Shown piece by piece: positions 53,378 to 64,000 of a stretch of 64,000 nt of DNA; the stretch's first letter is position 1; each line of letters opens with the position of its first letter. The notes under the pieces were generated by a model. The model was given only the letters and a program-made list of their open reading frames with translations, had not been told where the DNA came from and ran no database searches. The stretch is from Puccinellia tenuiflora (Eukaryota; Streptophyta; Magnoliopsida; Poales; Poaceae): assembly GCA_012064385.1 (NCBI GenBank), contig QRDG01002534.1:765001-829000 (forward strand), given 5' to 3'. The position numbers and the translations under genes are program-made.

Positions 53378-56246
53378 TTCTACTCGTCCTCGAGTAGGTA
53401 GAACGATAACAAATAATTTCTTAGGAGACATGCAAACTCACAATCTAGATCAACATAGTAATGCAAAACACATGATGTGAATAAGGTGATCCAAAACAAT
53501 TGTCTATAGTTGACATTAAGCAAACAATGATTAACAAATGCTAGCTAAAAGAAGCTAGAACTTTTCATGAATCAGCATGTTGGAGACAAGGAACCATACA
53601 TAAGGTTTAGAAAGAAGAATAGTAAATTGTGTCTCCAATGTAAAATGTCAATCAATCTTCAAAGCATCAAATTCAGTTAATAATAGAAATAGCCAAGCTC
53701 AAGTCAAGTGTCCTTAATCCATCCACTTAACTTATCAACTGTTATGTAGTCCACTCAACTAATACAAGCAAGAAGAAGGCTTGGCACCATGAGGTTATGG
53801 CAAAGAGAATAATAATGGGGGTTTGGAAGGCCAAAAAGAAAGGCTCAAACAGTGGAAGAGGTAACCACAAGACAAGAGGAAGTCCCGTAGTAGACACTGA
53901 ATGAGGAGTAGTGATTGCCATGCAACGGATGCACATAGAGCTATATGAATGGAAGCTCTCCAATGGAACTAGTGGGGGTGCATCCAACTTGCTTGCTCAT
54001 GAAGACCTAGAGCTCACTTGAGGAGGCTCATCGTTGGAATATACAAGCCAAGTTCTATAACGTTTGGTCCCCACATAGTTATACTAATGAAGCATGAAAA
54101 CTCACTACAATGATGTAGGTGCTACTAGCACAAGTGTGGAATAAAAGGATAGTAGTGTTGCCCCCTCTCTCATTTTATATTCTTTTTTCTTTTTCTCTTT
54201 TTTTGCTTTTTGCTTTTTGAGGCCTTTGTGGCTCTTTTATATTTTTCTCTCATTGGTCTCTTTTGGACTCTTTTGATTGGCCACTTTGGACTCTTTTCAA
54301 TATGCTCACAGGTAGAGGCAACACTCTATTTTACAAGATGATCATCACACTTTTTGGTGTACTCAAAACTCAAAGACTAATACATGGTGTATGGTGGATA
54401 TGCAAGACCGAGCGTAGTGTGGAAAAGATGTAACACATGTGGAAAACCACGCATCACACTAACTCAAATGGTCAAGCAATACTACATGGTAATGAAGTAA
54501 AAATGACATAAAGTCATGTAATGTAAATGATGGATGTTGCATGGCAATGTATCTCGGAACAGCTATGGAAATGCTGTGATAGGTAGATATGGTGGCTGTT
54601 TTGAGGAAGATAGTTGGCTTATGTGTAGGAGAACAAGATGAAGATCTCCCACGGGGTTGGATGTACTTGCGAAGTATGCACCAATCTCAATGTGAAAAGG
54701 GCAATGCAAAGTACCGAAGAGGCTAGCAAAATATGGAGGTGGAAGTGCCAAAAACCAAAAACTCACATAGCATGTCGTATATTGCAAACAACTAACAGTA
54801 TCAAAGTCTCACAAATGGTTAGAGACACCCCGAGAGGGATCGTGGCGGCGACACAAGTGCCCCGTTGGCTTCCCCGACCGTTGCAGTAACTATACCATTA
54901 GAAACTTCTTTTCAACTAAGAGGAAATCACGACACTAAAGCACTATTGACTTAAGTTGTTTTTAGTTCAGAAAAGTACGGCTCCACGCTCTACTAACACA
55001 TCTTCACTAATCAGCTCTTAACAACAATAGCCAACAAATTTTAACCATTAGTTATTGTAATACCTCAAAACAATTGAAGAGGAGCAAGTTATCTACACAA
55101 AGGTCTACAAGACTATGCAGCTTTTCTCTATTTCATACCACTATCACAAGCATAGCATTTTCCAATCTAACACATCAACCAAGCAACTAAAACAACTCTC
55201 TAACAAATAAGAGTGAAACACAAGAGAGCTTAACACAAAGAACTAGCAGCTCTAAACAAGATAACATGCTAAAAGCGAGAGCTTACTAGAAAACATACAG
55301 TAGCTAAGAATACTCAACAAATATAAGCGAAGCACAAGAGTATTCATATGAAAAAGCGGAGCGTGTCTCTCTCCCACACAAGAATTCTAGGATCCAACTT
55401 ATTAAGCAAACTAAAACACACACTCAAAATAAAAACAGACGCTCCAAGCAAAATACATAAGATGTAGTGGAATAAAAATATAGTATCACTAGAGATGACC
55501 TGATAGTTTTGTCGATGAAGAAGGGGATGCCTTGGGCATCCCCAAGCTTAGATGCTTGAGTCTTCTTGAATTTGCTGGGGATGACCCACCGGGGCATTCC
55601 CAAGCTTAGGCTTTTCACTCTTCTTGATCTCATCATATCGTCCCTTTTGCTTACTTGAAAACTTTCACCACATCAAACTCAAAGTAATTCTCATTAGAGG
55701 GTTAGTGCATAAACCAAAAATTCACAAGTTCTACTGTGACACAAGCACACCTTAATGCATTATAACATTAGCTACAGCCACTGATGCTCAAAGAATCAAA
55801 AAGATCCAAATAAACATCGCAAAGGAAACAATGCACAATAAAAGGCAGAATCTGTCAAAATCTGAACAGTCTGTAAAGACGAATTTTTTCGAGGCACTAG
55901 AGTTGCTCAAATCGAAAATCACTGAACTAGAAAAAGTTTCATACATATATGAAGATTCAGCACACAAAATCGCAAAGCATTTCGTCGCTTCTGGAATAAA
56001 TGACGAATTTAACGGTGACAGACAGAAATCTGTTTCCTGTGCAGAAATCCAAATATAGCAAAAACTTTCTACTAGAGACCTTACTTGACACAACATTGCA
56101 AGAAAATAAAGATACAAAGAAGTTGCTACAGAATTAAACAAAATTCTTGACTCAAATAAAAGAAAAGATACTGAAAATAAAATGATGGGTTGTCTCCCAT
56201 AAGCGCTTTTCTTTAACGCCTTTCAGCTAGGCGCAGAAAGTGAACA
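53378..56246 (-). other. Gene-free 3' internal region of Athila-type element
   Basis: About 2.9 kb between the protease stop and the PPT with no frame resembling RT, RNase H, integrase or an envelope-like gene. It contains a T-rich pyrimidine tract (54180-54300) and two extra PPT-like motifs. This is the space where an autonomous Athila element would keep its pol. Confidence 0.7.
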
Positions 56247-58349
56247 TCAAGTGTTTCCAAGAGAAGAAGCATCAAAACGATAATTTGCTCTAACAATAGA
56301 GTCAAAAGGTGACTTCATCCTCTTCCTAGGGAAGTGTTCCATACCTTTCTTCAGAGGGAATTGATATCTAATGTTGCCCTCTTTCATATCAATAACAGCA
56401 CCAACAGTTCGAAGAAAAGGTCTTCCCAAAATAATAGGACAAGAAGCTTTGCATTCAATATCCAAGACAATAAAATCAATGGGAACAAGGTTATTATTAA
56501 CCATAACATGAATATCATCAAGCCTCCCCAAAGGTGTTTTTGTAGAATTATCAGCAAGATGAATATTCAAACAACAGCTTTCCAATGGTGGCAAGTCAAG
56601 CATATCATAGAATTTCTTAGGCATAATAGAAACACTTGCACCAAGGTCACATAGAGCATTACAATCAAAGTCATTTACTTTCAGTTTAATGATGGGTTCC
56701 CAACCATCTTCTAATCTTTTAGGGATAGAAGCTTCAAGTTTTAACTTTTCTTCCCTAATTTTCATGAGAGCATTGGTAATATGTTTTGTAAAAGCCATTC
56801 TTATACCACTAGCATTAGGAATCTTAGCTAGCTTTTGCAACAACATTATGACTTCAGAGATATTGCAATTATCAAAATCAAAGTCATTATCATCAAAAGT
56901 AATGGAAGAAGGGTCTCCCATAGTTCGAAAAATTTCAGCTCCTTTATCACTAGCAGTTTTGGTGTCTTTTGGCAGTTTTAGACGTTTTTCATGGGAAGTG
57001 GAGACATTGCCAACATTGATAACTTTACCATTATCATTAATAGACTTGTTATCATGTGAAACCTGAACATTACTAGTGGTGGTGATGGTATAAACTTTAA
57101 CCATATTGCTCTTTTCAGTGGCTTCTCTTTCTCTTTCCCACCTAGCATGCAGTTCAGCCAACATTCTAACATTATCATCAATTTTAACTTGGATGGCATT
57201 AATTTTAGCAAAAGGTTTGCTCTCTTTATCATTGTTAGGCATAACTTTTAATTTTAAAAGATCTACATCAAGAGCAAGACTTTCAACTTTAGAAGCAAGA
57301 ACATCAATTTTACCCAACTTTTCCTCAACAGTTTTGTTAAAAGCAGTTTGTGTGTTGATAAACTCTTTTAGCATAGCTTCAAGATCAGAGGAAACACTCC
57401 TATTATTGTTGTAAGAATTACCATAAGAGTTACCATAACCATAATTGTTATTAGGAGGATATGGTTTATAGTTGTTGTTACCAAAATTGTTCCTATAGGC
57501 ATTGTTGTTGAAATTGTTATCTTTAATGAAGTTCACACCAACATGCTCTTCTTGGGCAACCAAAGAAGCTAAGGGAACATTATTTGGATCAACAAAAGAT
57601 TTACCATGAACTAACATAGACATAATCACATCAATCTTTTCACTCAAGGAAGAGGTTTCTTCAACAGAATTTACCTTCTTACCTTGTGGAGCCCTTTCGG
57701 TGTGCCATTCAGAGTAGTTTACCATCATATCATCAAGAAGCTTTGTTGTTGCACCCAAAGTGATGGACATAAAGGTTCCTCCAGCAGCTGAATCCAATAA
57801 ATTTCTTGAAGAAAAATTCAGTCCTGCATAAAAGGTTTGGATGATCATCCAAGCAGTCAGTCCATGGGTGGGACAATTCTTTATCAAAGATTTCATTCTT
57901 TCCCAAGCTTGAGCAATATGTTCATTATCCATTTGTTTAAAATTCATGATGCTACTTCTCAAAGATATAATTTTAGCAGGAGGATAATATTTTCCAATGA
58001 AAGCATCTTTGCATTTAGTCCATGAATCAATACTATTTCTAGGCAAAGATAAAAACCATTCTTTAGCTCTCCCTCTCAAAGAGAAAGGAAACAATTTCAG
58101 TTTTATAATATCTCCATCCATATCCTTATACTTTTGCATCTCACAAAGTTCAACAAAATTATTAAGGTGAGCAGCAGCATTATCAGTACTAGCACCAGAA
58201 AATTGCTCTTTCATAACAAGATTTAACAGAGCAGGTTTGATTTCATAAAAATCTGTCTTAGCAGCAGGTGGAGCAATAGGAGTACATATGAAATCATAAT
58301 TATTAGTACTAGTCAAGTCACACAACTTAGTGTTTTCAGCAGTACTCAT
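56247..58349 (-). CDS. gag/aspartic-protease protein of Athila-type element
   Basis: The frame opens at TTG 58364, but the first ATG is 58347-58349 (MSTAENTKLCDLTSTNNYDF), giving 700 codons to 56247 with no stop. The gag core has LLNLVMKEQFSGASTDNAAA, LFPFSLRGRAKEWFLSLPRN and a WTKCKDAFIGKYYPPAK motif. An Asn/Gly/Tyr-rich linker lies near residues 275-325, and I see no CCHC knuckle. The C-terminal third is an Athila-style retropepsin with LCDLGASVSIMPKKFYDML (D-L-G) and CPIILGRPFLRTVGAVIDM. No polymerase follows. An intact 700-codon frame in an element without pol suggests gag-protease is retained by selection or that insertion was recent. Confidence 0.9.
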   Translation of the reverse strand: MSTAENTKLCDLTSTNNYDFICTPIAPPAAKTDFYEIKPALLNLVMKEQFSGASTDNAAAHLNNFVELCEMQKYKDMDGDIIKLKLFPFSLRGRAKEWFLSLPRNSIDSWTKCKDAFIGKYYPPAKIISLRSSIMNFKQMDNEHIAQAWERMKSLIKNCPTHGLTAWMIIQTFYAGLNFSSRNLLDSAAGGTFMSITLGATTKLLDDMMVNYSEWHTERAPQGKKVNSVEETSSLSEKIDVIMSMLVHGKSFVDPNNVPLASLVAQEEHVGVNFIKDNNFNNNAYRNNFGNNNYKPYPPNNNYGYGNSYGNSYNNNRSVSSDLEAMLKEFINTQTAFNKTVEEKLGKIDVLASKVESLALDVDLLKLKVMPNNDKESKPFAKINAIQVKIDDNVRMLAELHARWEREREATEKSNMVKVYTITTTSNVQVSHDNKSINDNGKVINVGNVSTSHEKRLKLPKDTKTASDKGAEIFRTMGDPSSITFDDNDFDFDNCNISEVIMLLQKLAKIPNASGIRMAFTKHITNALMKIREEKLKLEASIPKRLEDGWEPIIKLKVNDFDCNALCDLGASVSIMPKKFYDMLDLPPLESCCLNIHLADNSTKTPLGRLDDIHVMVNNNLVPIDFIVLDIECKASCPIILGRPFLRTVGAVIDMKEGNIRYQFPLKKGMEHFPRKRMKSPFDSIVRANYRFDASSLGNT

Positions 58350-58660
58350 TTTTGAGAAAAACAAAACAAACCAAATTACACAAAAATAAACAAGTAACTA
58401 ATAATTTTTTTTGGGTTTTTGATATAGGAAAGCAACAAGATAAATTCTACACTAATTTTTTTGTGTTTTTGATATAAGAAAGCAAAACAAGACAAAGCAA
58501 TAATAAATAGCAAGACAAAAACAAAGTAAAGAGATTGGAACTGAGAGACTCCCCTTGCAGAAGCTTCTCTACTTCCCCGGCAACGGCGCCAGAAAAAGAG
58601 CTGTTGACGGAGGAGTGAGAAGTTTGGTACTTCGAGAAGCTTCTTACTGAGCACTCTTAA

Positions 58661-58679
58661 CTCCCCGGCAACGGCGCCA
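58661..58679 (-). other. Primer-binding site, tRNA-Asp type (Athila)
   Basis: TGGCGCCGTTGCCGGGGAG on the minus strand, 11 bases from the 5' LTR. This is the usual Athila primer site. A near-perfect second copy lies at 58573-58591, and degenerate copies lie inside the LTR at about 58841 and 58877. Confidence 0.88.
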
Positions 58680-58690
58680 GAAAAAGAGCT

Positions 58691-60313
58691 TGATAGCACG
58701 AGAGGTGTTAATCAATCACGCTTCGTTGGGCACCCCAAGAGGAAGGTTTGAGGAGCACAACAGCAAGTTTTCCCTCAGTTAGAAACCAAGGTTATCGAAC
58801 CAGTAGGAGTGAGGAATGCTTCAGAAGGTTGTCCACAACTGCAATGGCGCCAGAAAATGTGCTTGGCGTGTTGACAGCAACGGTGCCAGAAAAAGAGCTG
58901 TTGCAGGGGAGACAGTGGAACCTGCAGAACACAATCAAACTACTTTGCCCCAACGAAGCAGTGAGGTTGTCAATCTCACCGGCCTTGCTGAATACAAAGG
59001 ATTAAATGTATATGTGGAAGGAAGCTTGTTTGCAGTAAATGAAAGCAGTAGAGCAGTTGATTTAATTGCAGATGTAAAAGAATAGACCGGGGTCCACAGT
59101 TCACTAGTGGTGTCTTCTCCATAAATAAAATACTACACATGCTGGGTAACAAATTACAGCTGGGCAATTGACAGAATAGAGAATGCATGACAATTCATGA
59201 ACATTGCATAATACAGAGGATGATGATGTCTATATGAGATGCTTTGGGCATTACGACAAAATACATAGATAGTTGTTCCAAGCATACACCTATGCCTAAA
59301 TAGTCCACCTTTGAGATAACATACCGTAAAATCTCTCCAGTATTAAGTTGCAAGCAACAGACAATTGCATGAAGAACTGTGCATAAAGTTTACTCCCTAG
59401 TAGCAATGGCACTCCCCCGTCCTTATATGTTTCTGTCACTCAAGCCAAGGCACACAGGGACCGAACCCACTATCTAGCATAAATACTCCCTCTTGGAGAT
59501 ACAAGTAACTGCTTGATCAAGGCAATTACAAGTACCGGAAAGCATGCAAGATCACAAATAACATAGACATGATAATATCAATAATCAACATCACAAGGTA
59601 CTTCTCTATTCATCGGATCCCAACAAACACAACATGTAGCATTACAATAAGATGATCTTGATCATGATAGGCAGCTCAGAAGATCTAAACATGATAGCAC
59701 AATTGGAGAAGACTACCATCTAGCTACTGCATGGACCCGTAGTCCAAGGATGAACTACTCACACATCTGTCTGGAGGCGGGAATGGTGGTGTAGAGCCCT
59801 CCGGCGATGATTCCCCTCTCCGGCAGGGTGCCGAGGAGAGCTTCAGAACCCTCCCGAACTAGGGTTGACGACGGCGGCGGCGACGGATGTTTTTCTGGAA
59901 TTTTGATCGGGTACTTAGGGTTTTCTCGTCGGGGGGATTATATAGGCGAAAGGGCGGCGTCGGTGGAGACCCGAGGGGGACAGACCACCTGGTGGCGCGG
60001 CAGACAGGTGGGCCGCGCCACCCTAGGGTGTGGTCGCCCTCTGGTGCGTCTTCGGCTCCCCTTTGGACTCCGTGTGCGTGACAAAATTATAAGATCCTGG
60101 GTTTTTGTCCCGTCCGATTCCGAGAATATTTCCTTAAGTACTTTTCTGAAACGGAAAAATAGCAGAAAACAAGAACTGGCACTGGGGCATCTTGTTAATA
60201 TGTTAGTTCCAAAAATGCATAAAAATGCTATAAGATGTAAACAAAACATGTAACAAATGGTATGAAAACAAGCATGGATCATAAGAAATTATAGATACGT
60301 CGGAGACGTATCA
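58691..60313 (-). repeat. 5' LTR of Athila-type element
   Basis: 1623 bp, with TGATACGTCTCC at the minus-strand start and GTGCTATCA at its end. A TATATAAT box (59938-59945) on the minus strand is the likely core promoter. Confidence 0.93.
59938..59945 (-). promoter_or_regulatory. Predicted TATA box of Athila-type 5' LTR
   Basis: TATATAAT on the minus strand between CCTTTCGCC and CCCCCCGACG. The 3' LTR has an equivalent TATATAA at about 52986-52993. Confidence 0.5.
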
Positions 60314-62882
60314 TCGGCTTTGGCACCCATACTTGAGCCGACACTATTTGTTTTTCAGCATTGAACCTGGCATCTCTAGCTTGCTCGGCCTCCTTTTCTG
60401 CTATCTCCCGGTTCCTTGCCCTTTGCAGTTTCCGCTTCTGCGTCTTTGTTATACCCGGCGGACACCACTTCGGCTGAGTATATTTTAGATCCCGGATCTT
60501 GACTACCTCGGTTTGGCTGGATCCGGCTTCATGGTCACTGGATGCGGATTTGGGCACGATAGCAAGCATCGGCTTATCAACTGCCGGCTTTGTAACCGGG
60601 TCCTTCAGCTTCAGCACATGCGTCCCAATGACCAATGAATTATTAGAGATCACCCTCCTCTCTATGTTGGTTGCCCCGGCTCCTTGCTCCTTGACTCGCC
60701 AGTAGGAAGATTCACCGGGATACACGAGTCGGCTCTGCATAATTTGCCGGGTTACTTGACGTTTGGACTCCCCGGCCGACTCTTGGTATCGGTGACTCCT
60801 CTCAGTGGATGGTGACCTCGGTCGCTTCCCATATTGCCGGATTACTTTGGACCCGGCCTGGCGTACATACTTGTTCAGCAGCATATCGAAAGTCGGTTTG
60901 ATTTTCTTTGGCTTGTATTCAACTTGATTCGTCTTCCATTTGCCGACTTCCGGGTTCCGGGGTTTTATGAACCGAGGTTGTCCCCCGAGTCCCGGGTTAC
61001 GGATTCCAGGTTCTCTTGCTTGTGACTGTTGCCCCCCGAGTGTGGAATTCTTGACGGTGATTTTGATAACCTCCTTTCCATCGGGTTGCCGGGTCAACGT
61101 GATTTCTCTCCTTGCTTCCCTGACGCCGGCTTCTTTCCTGCGCTCACCAATAACCACGTTAGATTTGTTAGCGCCTTCGGCCACTTCTGGCCAAAGAAGA
61201 ACTTTCTTTCCCTCGAGATCTAGCACGTTCATTGGGAACGGCTGTGTATCAATGGCCATACCGGCAAAGCTTAATCGTCCATCATTGAGGGCCGATTGAA
61301 TCTGTCGACGAAAGACATTGCAATCATTAGTAGCATGAGAGAAAGAATTATGATACTTGCAATAAGCATGTCGCCTCAACTCATCAGGAGACGGCATAAC
61401 ATGATTAACCCGGATCACTTTATCTTTTAACAAGGCATCAAATATTTTATCGCACTTGCCTACGTCAAAAGTGCACTTTGCCTCGTCATCCCGATTCTTA
61501 CGAATTGGCTTTAAGTCATCACATGTGTAGGGTTTGGCCTTACTTGGCCAAACAAACTCGGCCACATAAACATCGGCTTCATCACTGGAGTCGGCATCAT
61601 ATTCAATAGCATTAAGCCGACTCCGGCTCATCCGATGCGAGTCTTTGGACTCATTAACTCGGCTTTCATGAGCCAGAGCTCTCTCCTGGACCTGACAAAC
61701 TGAAGAGAACTCGTGTCCTTCTAGTTTTTCTCTCAGATAAGTCCTCAACCCATTAAATACTAAGTCGGCCATATCCCTCTCGGTTATCTCCAAACTATAG
61801 CATCGGTTTCTAGTGTTTCTAAATCTCTTGGTATAATCAGATACCGATTCATCATGCTTTTGTTTGACCGACGTAAGATGGGATAATTTTAACTCGATTT
61901 CTCCGGCATAGAAGTGCTCATGAAACTTTTGCTCTAAGTGAAACCAAGTGTGTATGGAATTAGGAGCTAAAGCCGAAAACCAAGAAAACGCAACCCCGGT
62001 CAACGACAAAGAGAACAAGCGCACTTTAATGTGATCATGGTTAGCCTCGCCTAATTGGGCCAAGTATTGACTAATGTGTTCCCATGTCGACTTATTGTCC
62101 ACCCCATTAAACTTAGAAAATTCAGGAACTCTATAGCCAGGTGGGTAGGGTTGTAGATCAAAATATTCGGGATAGGGCTTAACATAGGTTCTATGTTTCG
62201 GCATGAACCCGAATTTGTCATAAGCTATCTGATCTAGTTTTTTCCTGAACTCGACAACCAAATCGTCCATGTTGGACGATGGATTCAGAACAGGGGCAGA
62301 GTTAGCAGTAGGGCCGGATTGTGTCCAATGAGCCGAATCGTGATTCGGCATAGACCCACGTCCCAGAATTTGCACCGCTGGACCCGGTTGTGCCGGGTAA
62401 GGTGAACTCCGGATCGGGGTTGGACAAGGTAAGGGGTTAACAAGTCGGTTTTCCCTATATGGGCTCATCGGCTGGGTGTCCGATGTCTGGCCTGGGATGG
62501 TGTTTTTCTTAGCCTTCTCATGTTCCAACATAAGATCATACACATTGCTAGTACCTTGCGAAACATGAAATTGAATCTCGGCTAATTGCTCGGAAGTAAA
62601 AGTACTATTACTTACAGCAGGTGTGTCGGTGTTGACTTTCAAGGGTACGTATTCTGGCTCCTTGATCGGCGCAGTTACACCTTGCCGATCCACCTTGAAG
62701 CTGGCCAAGTACAACTCCTCGTCCTCCTCCCGCTTGAGTCGCAGTGCCTCGAACTCCTCTTGCCTTTTCTTTTTCCACTCATCAAAGCCTTGACGTTGCA
62801 CCTCCGACAGATCCTTGAGGGTAGGTTTGACGATATTGTCAGTGGTGATGCCGGATAGATCCGTAGCCTTAGAACCGGTCAT
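60314..62882 (-). pseudogene. Tat-type gag, 5' part of an interrupted gag-pro gene
   Basis: The open frame extends to 62927, but its first 15 codons overlap the primer site and start at TTG. The first ATG is 62880-62882 (MTGSKATDLSGITTDNIVKP). A coiled charged N-terminus (FDEWKKKRQEEFEALRLKRE) precedes a gag core at about residues 245-420 (FSKFNGVDNKSTWEHISQYL, FSLSLTGVAFSWFSALAP, HDESVSDYTKRFRNTRNRCY). A CX2HX4HX4C-type finger follows (CKYHNSFSHATNDC, about residue 520), then a basic tail. The frame runs a few codons into the nested LTR and stops at 60279; the true continuation is at 41499. Confidence 0.9.
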
Positions 62883-62909
62883 CGCTGTCCGATTTAGGTT
62901 TAGAGATTT

Positions 62910-62926
62910 CCCCAGCGGAGTCGCCA
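62910..62926 (-). other. Primer-binding site of Tat-type element (probably tRNA-Arg)
   Basis: TGGCGACTCCGCTGGGG on the minus strand, seven bases from the 5' LTR. This differs from the Athila and initiator-Met sites and fits the tRNA-Arg-type site I associate with Tat/Ogre elements; the tRNA identity is from memory. Confidence 0.7.
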
Positions 62927-62933
62927 AAAAGTG

Positions 62934-63800
62934 TGTTGCGCAATAAACGTGTCACACGAACACATCCTCGTGTACCTTCAACGTCGGGGGCGATATGCCG
63001 CAACTCACGTCGAAGGGGGCCGGGTCACAGCGCGATACGCAAGACAGTGACTCGGCGCGTTCGAAAACCAGACGCCCCAGTTCCTCGGGAGGGACCCCGT
63101 CGGAGGTTCCGGCGACGATTGGCTGAACTTGGCCGGTTTGACAGCTCCAAGCTCGATTATCGATCTCTGGCAAAATCTGTGCGAAGTCGCCGAAGAACGG
63201 AAGCACGAACAAGGGTTTGAGGGTAAAAAGTAGATGTATTGGTGTTTGTCGATTGTTTGCTTAATTTTAATCGGCCGTCACCTCCTACATATATATAGTG
63301 AGGCGGCTGGACTTCCCGTACAAGTATTGGACTTCTACAAGGATTACAACTCATGAACTAGGTCGGTTTCTGCTTTTAAACTAGGTAAGACTCTTGGTCG
63401 GCTTTGTGCTGGACGTCTCCGGCTCTTGGAAAGTCGCCTTTTGTCTTCCGGGTGGAACCCGAACTCTTTCTGGCTCTACCGACTTCTGCTTTGGGCTCTG
63501 GCAAGTACTAAACTTCCTCACGTCTGGCTTCTCCGATGCAGCTCTAGAATCTTCGAAAAGCTTCAAATCTGGCCCGCATCGGGTCCTGTCAAACCGGGTT
63601 CTGGACATGCCGGGTTCTGGACACGCCGGGTTCCCCTTGAGTCATCTGTTCTTCCGAGTAAGCGCTTGAACCTGTGATCCGGGTTGTCACTAAACCGACT
63701 CCTGGATATGTCGGGCTAGCTCCCTGCCGGGTTATCAACGAGTCGCCATTCCCTCCTGAGGATTCTTGAACTTGGTACCTGCCAAAAACGGGTGCTAACA
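62934..63800 (-). repeat. 5' LTR of Tat-type element
   Basis: 867 bp matching 36093-36958 with scattered substitutions. A TATATATA box (63290-63297) on the minus strand is the likely core promoter. Confidence 0.95.
63290..63297 (-). promoter_or_regulatory. Predicted TATA box of Tat-type 5' LTR
   Basis: TATATATA on the minus strand, followed by GTAGGAGGTGACGG. The equivalent lies at about 36449-36456 in the 3' LTR. Confidence 0.55.
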
Positions 63801-64000
63801 CCATCTCTTTGCAAAAAGAATATCTAGGCTTTGAGAGCTACCAAGCAGGACAAGCACCATAATTTCAAGCTTTACAACAGTTTTTTACTAATCCATTCTT
63901 AAGTAGATGATCCAAAAGTTTAAGCATTAATCTACTTCATATCTCTAAACAATTGACAAGTATCAAATATTCACGATAATGATCTACAAGTTTATGCAAG
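63801..64000. other. Right flank of Tat element, Athila-like non-coding sequence
   Basis: It starts with the CCATC duplication. Around 63890-64000 the order CTAATCCATTCTTAA, then ATCTCTAAACAATTGA, then GATCTACAAGTTTATGCAAG parallels 55010-55120 of the Athila-type element (CTAATCAGCTCTTAA, CTCAAAACAATTGA, GGTCTACAAGACTATGCAG). This suggests the Tat element landed in an older Athila-type element. Confidence 0.5.

Larger units (their letters stand above)
41505..60313 (-). mobile_element. Athila-type non-autonomous Gypsy element, nested in Tat element and itself interrupted
   Basis: Bounded by TGATAGC and GACGTATCA and flanked by TCGGC (41500-41504 and 60314-60318). The 5' LTR is 58691-60313 (1623 bp). 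The 3' LTR is 41505-53361, about 1613 bp once the 41816-52054 insertion is removed. The element alone is about 8.6 kb. Minus-strand order: LTR, tRNA-Asp-type primer site, gag-protease gene, about 2.9 kb without genes, PPT, LTR. There is no RT, RNase H or integrase, so it depends on an autonomous Athila relative. Size and layout resemble the Triticeae Sabrina/WHAM group, but I cannot confirm a family name. Confidence 0.93.
36093..63800 (-). mobile_element. Tat-type Ty3/Gypsy retrotransposon, split by a nested Athila-type element
   Basis: LTRs of 866 bp (36093-36958, the 3' LTR) and 867 bp (62934-63800, the 5' LTR) are flanked by CCATC at 36088-36092 and 63801-63805. Without the 41505-60313 insertion the element is about 8.9 kb. 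Minus-strand order: 5' LTR, PBS, gag, protease, RT, RNase H, a second RNase H, integrase, PPT, 3' LTR. The extra RNase H between the first RNase H and integrase, the absence of a chromodomain, and the primer site assign it to the Tat lineage. Gag through integrase are in one frame, with three in-frame stops and the nested insertion. It is dead but well preserved. Confidence 0.95.

Overview
The window contains no recognisable ordinary host gene, rRNA or tRNA. Nearly every base I could assign is transposable-element DNA typical of a large grass genome. Long-LTR chromoviruses, Athila-type elements with a TGGCGCCGTTGCCGGGG primer site, a Tat-type Gypsy element with two RNase H domains, a CACTA-type transposon and an L1-type LINE all point to a grass, most likely Triticeae or a close Pooideae relative. 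That placement is inference, not a database result.

Layout. 1-1497: end of a non-autonomous LTR retrotransposon (family A, minus strand), inserted in the integrase region of a chromovirus. 1498-13483: the last 723 bp of that chromovirus's integrase (with chromodomain) and its 3' LTR. The LTR is split by a 3984-bp solo LTR (4773-8756, target duplication CTTAA) and by a complete 3379-bp family A element (8918-12296, duplication GAGGG). 13840 to about 18090: a degenerate CACTA-type element with a spliced transposase-accessory gene on the minus strand. 18507-25728: a second copy of the chromovirus LTR, split by a complete 3571-bp family B element (19370-22940, duplication CTTCC) and cut off at a single N (25729). 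25730 to about 31740: a decayed LINE, minus strand. 32113-35027: an unclassified foldback structure with a tandem array of about 670-bp units. 36093-63800: a Tat-type Gypsy element, minus strand, duplication CCATC. It is split by an Athila-type element (41505-60313, duplication TCGGC), whose 3' LTR is itself split by a gag-protease-only chromovirus-type element (41816-52054, duplication AAGGA). The flanks of the Tat element look like yet another Athila-type element, which would make four nesting levels.

Dependence. Only the Tat element has a near-complete gag-pro-pol, and it carries three in-frame stops and a changed catalytic residue. The family A, family B, Athila-type and 41816-52054 elements carry only gag and/or protease, so they would have needed enzymes supplied by other elements. 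The family A copy at 8918-12296 (LTRs identical where I compared them) and the 41816-52054 element look youngest.

Most interesting observation. Two diverged copies of the chromovirus LTR each preserve what looks like a small spliced reading frame: a GT-AG intron, then an intron with a GC donor, joining in frame to a short acidic tail. A second short frame is conserved further along. This is inferred from sequence alone.
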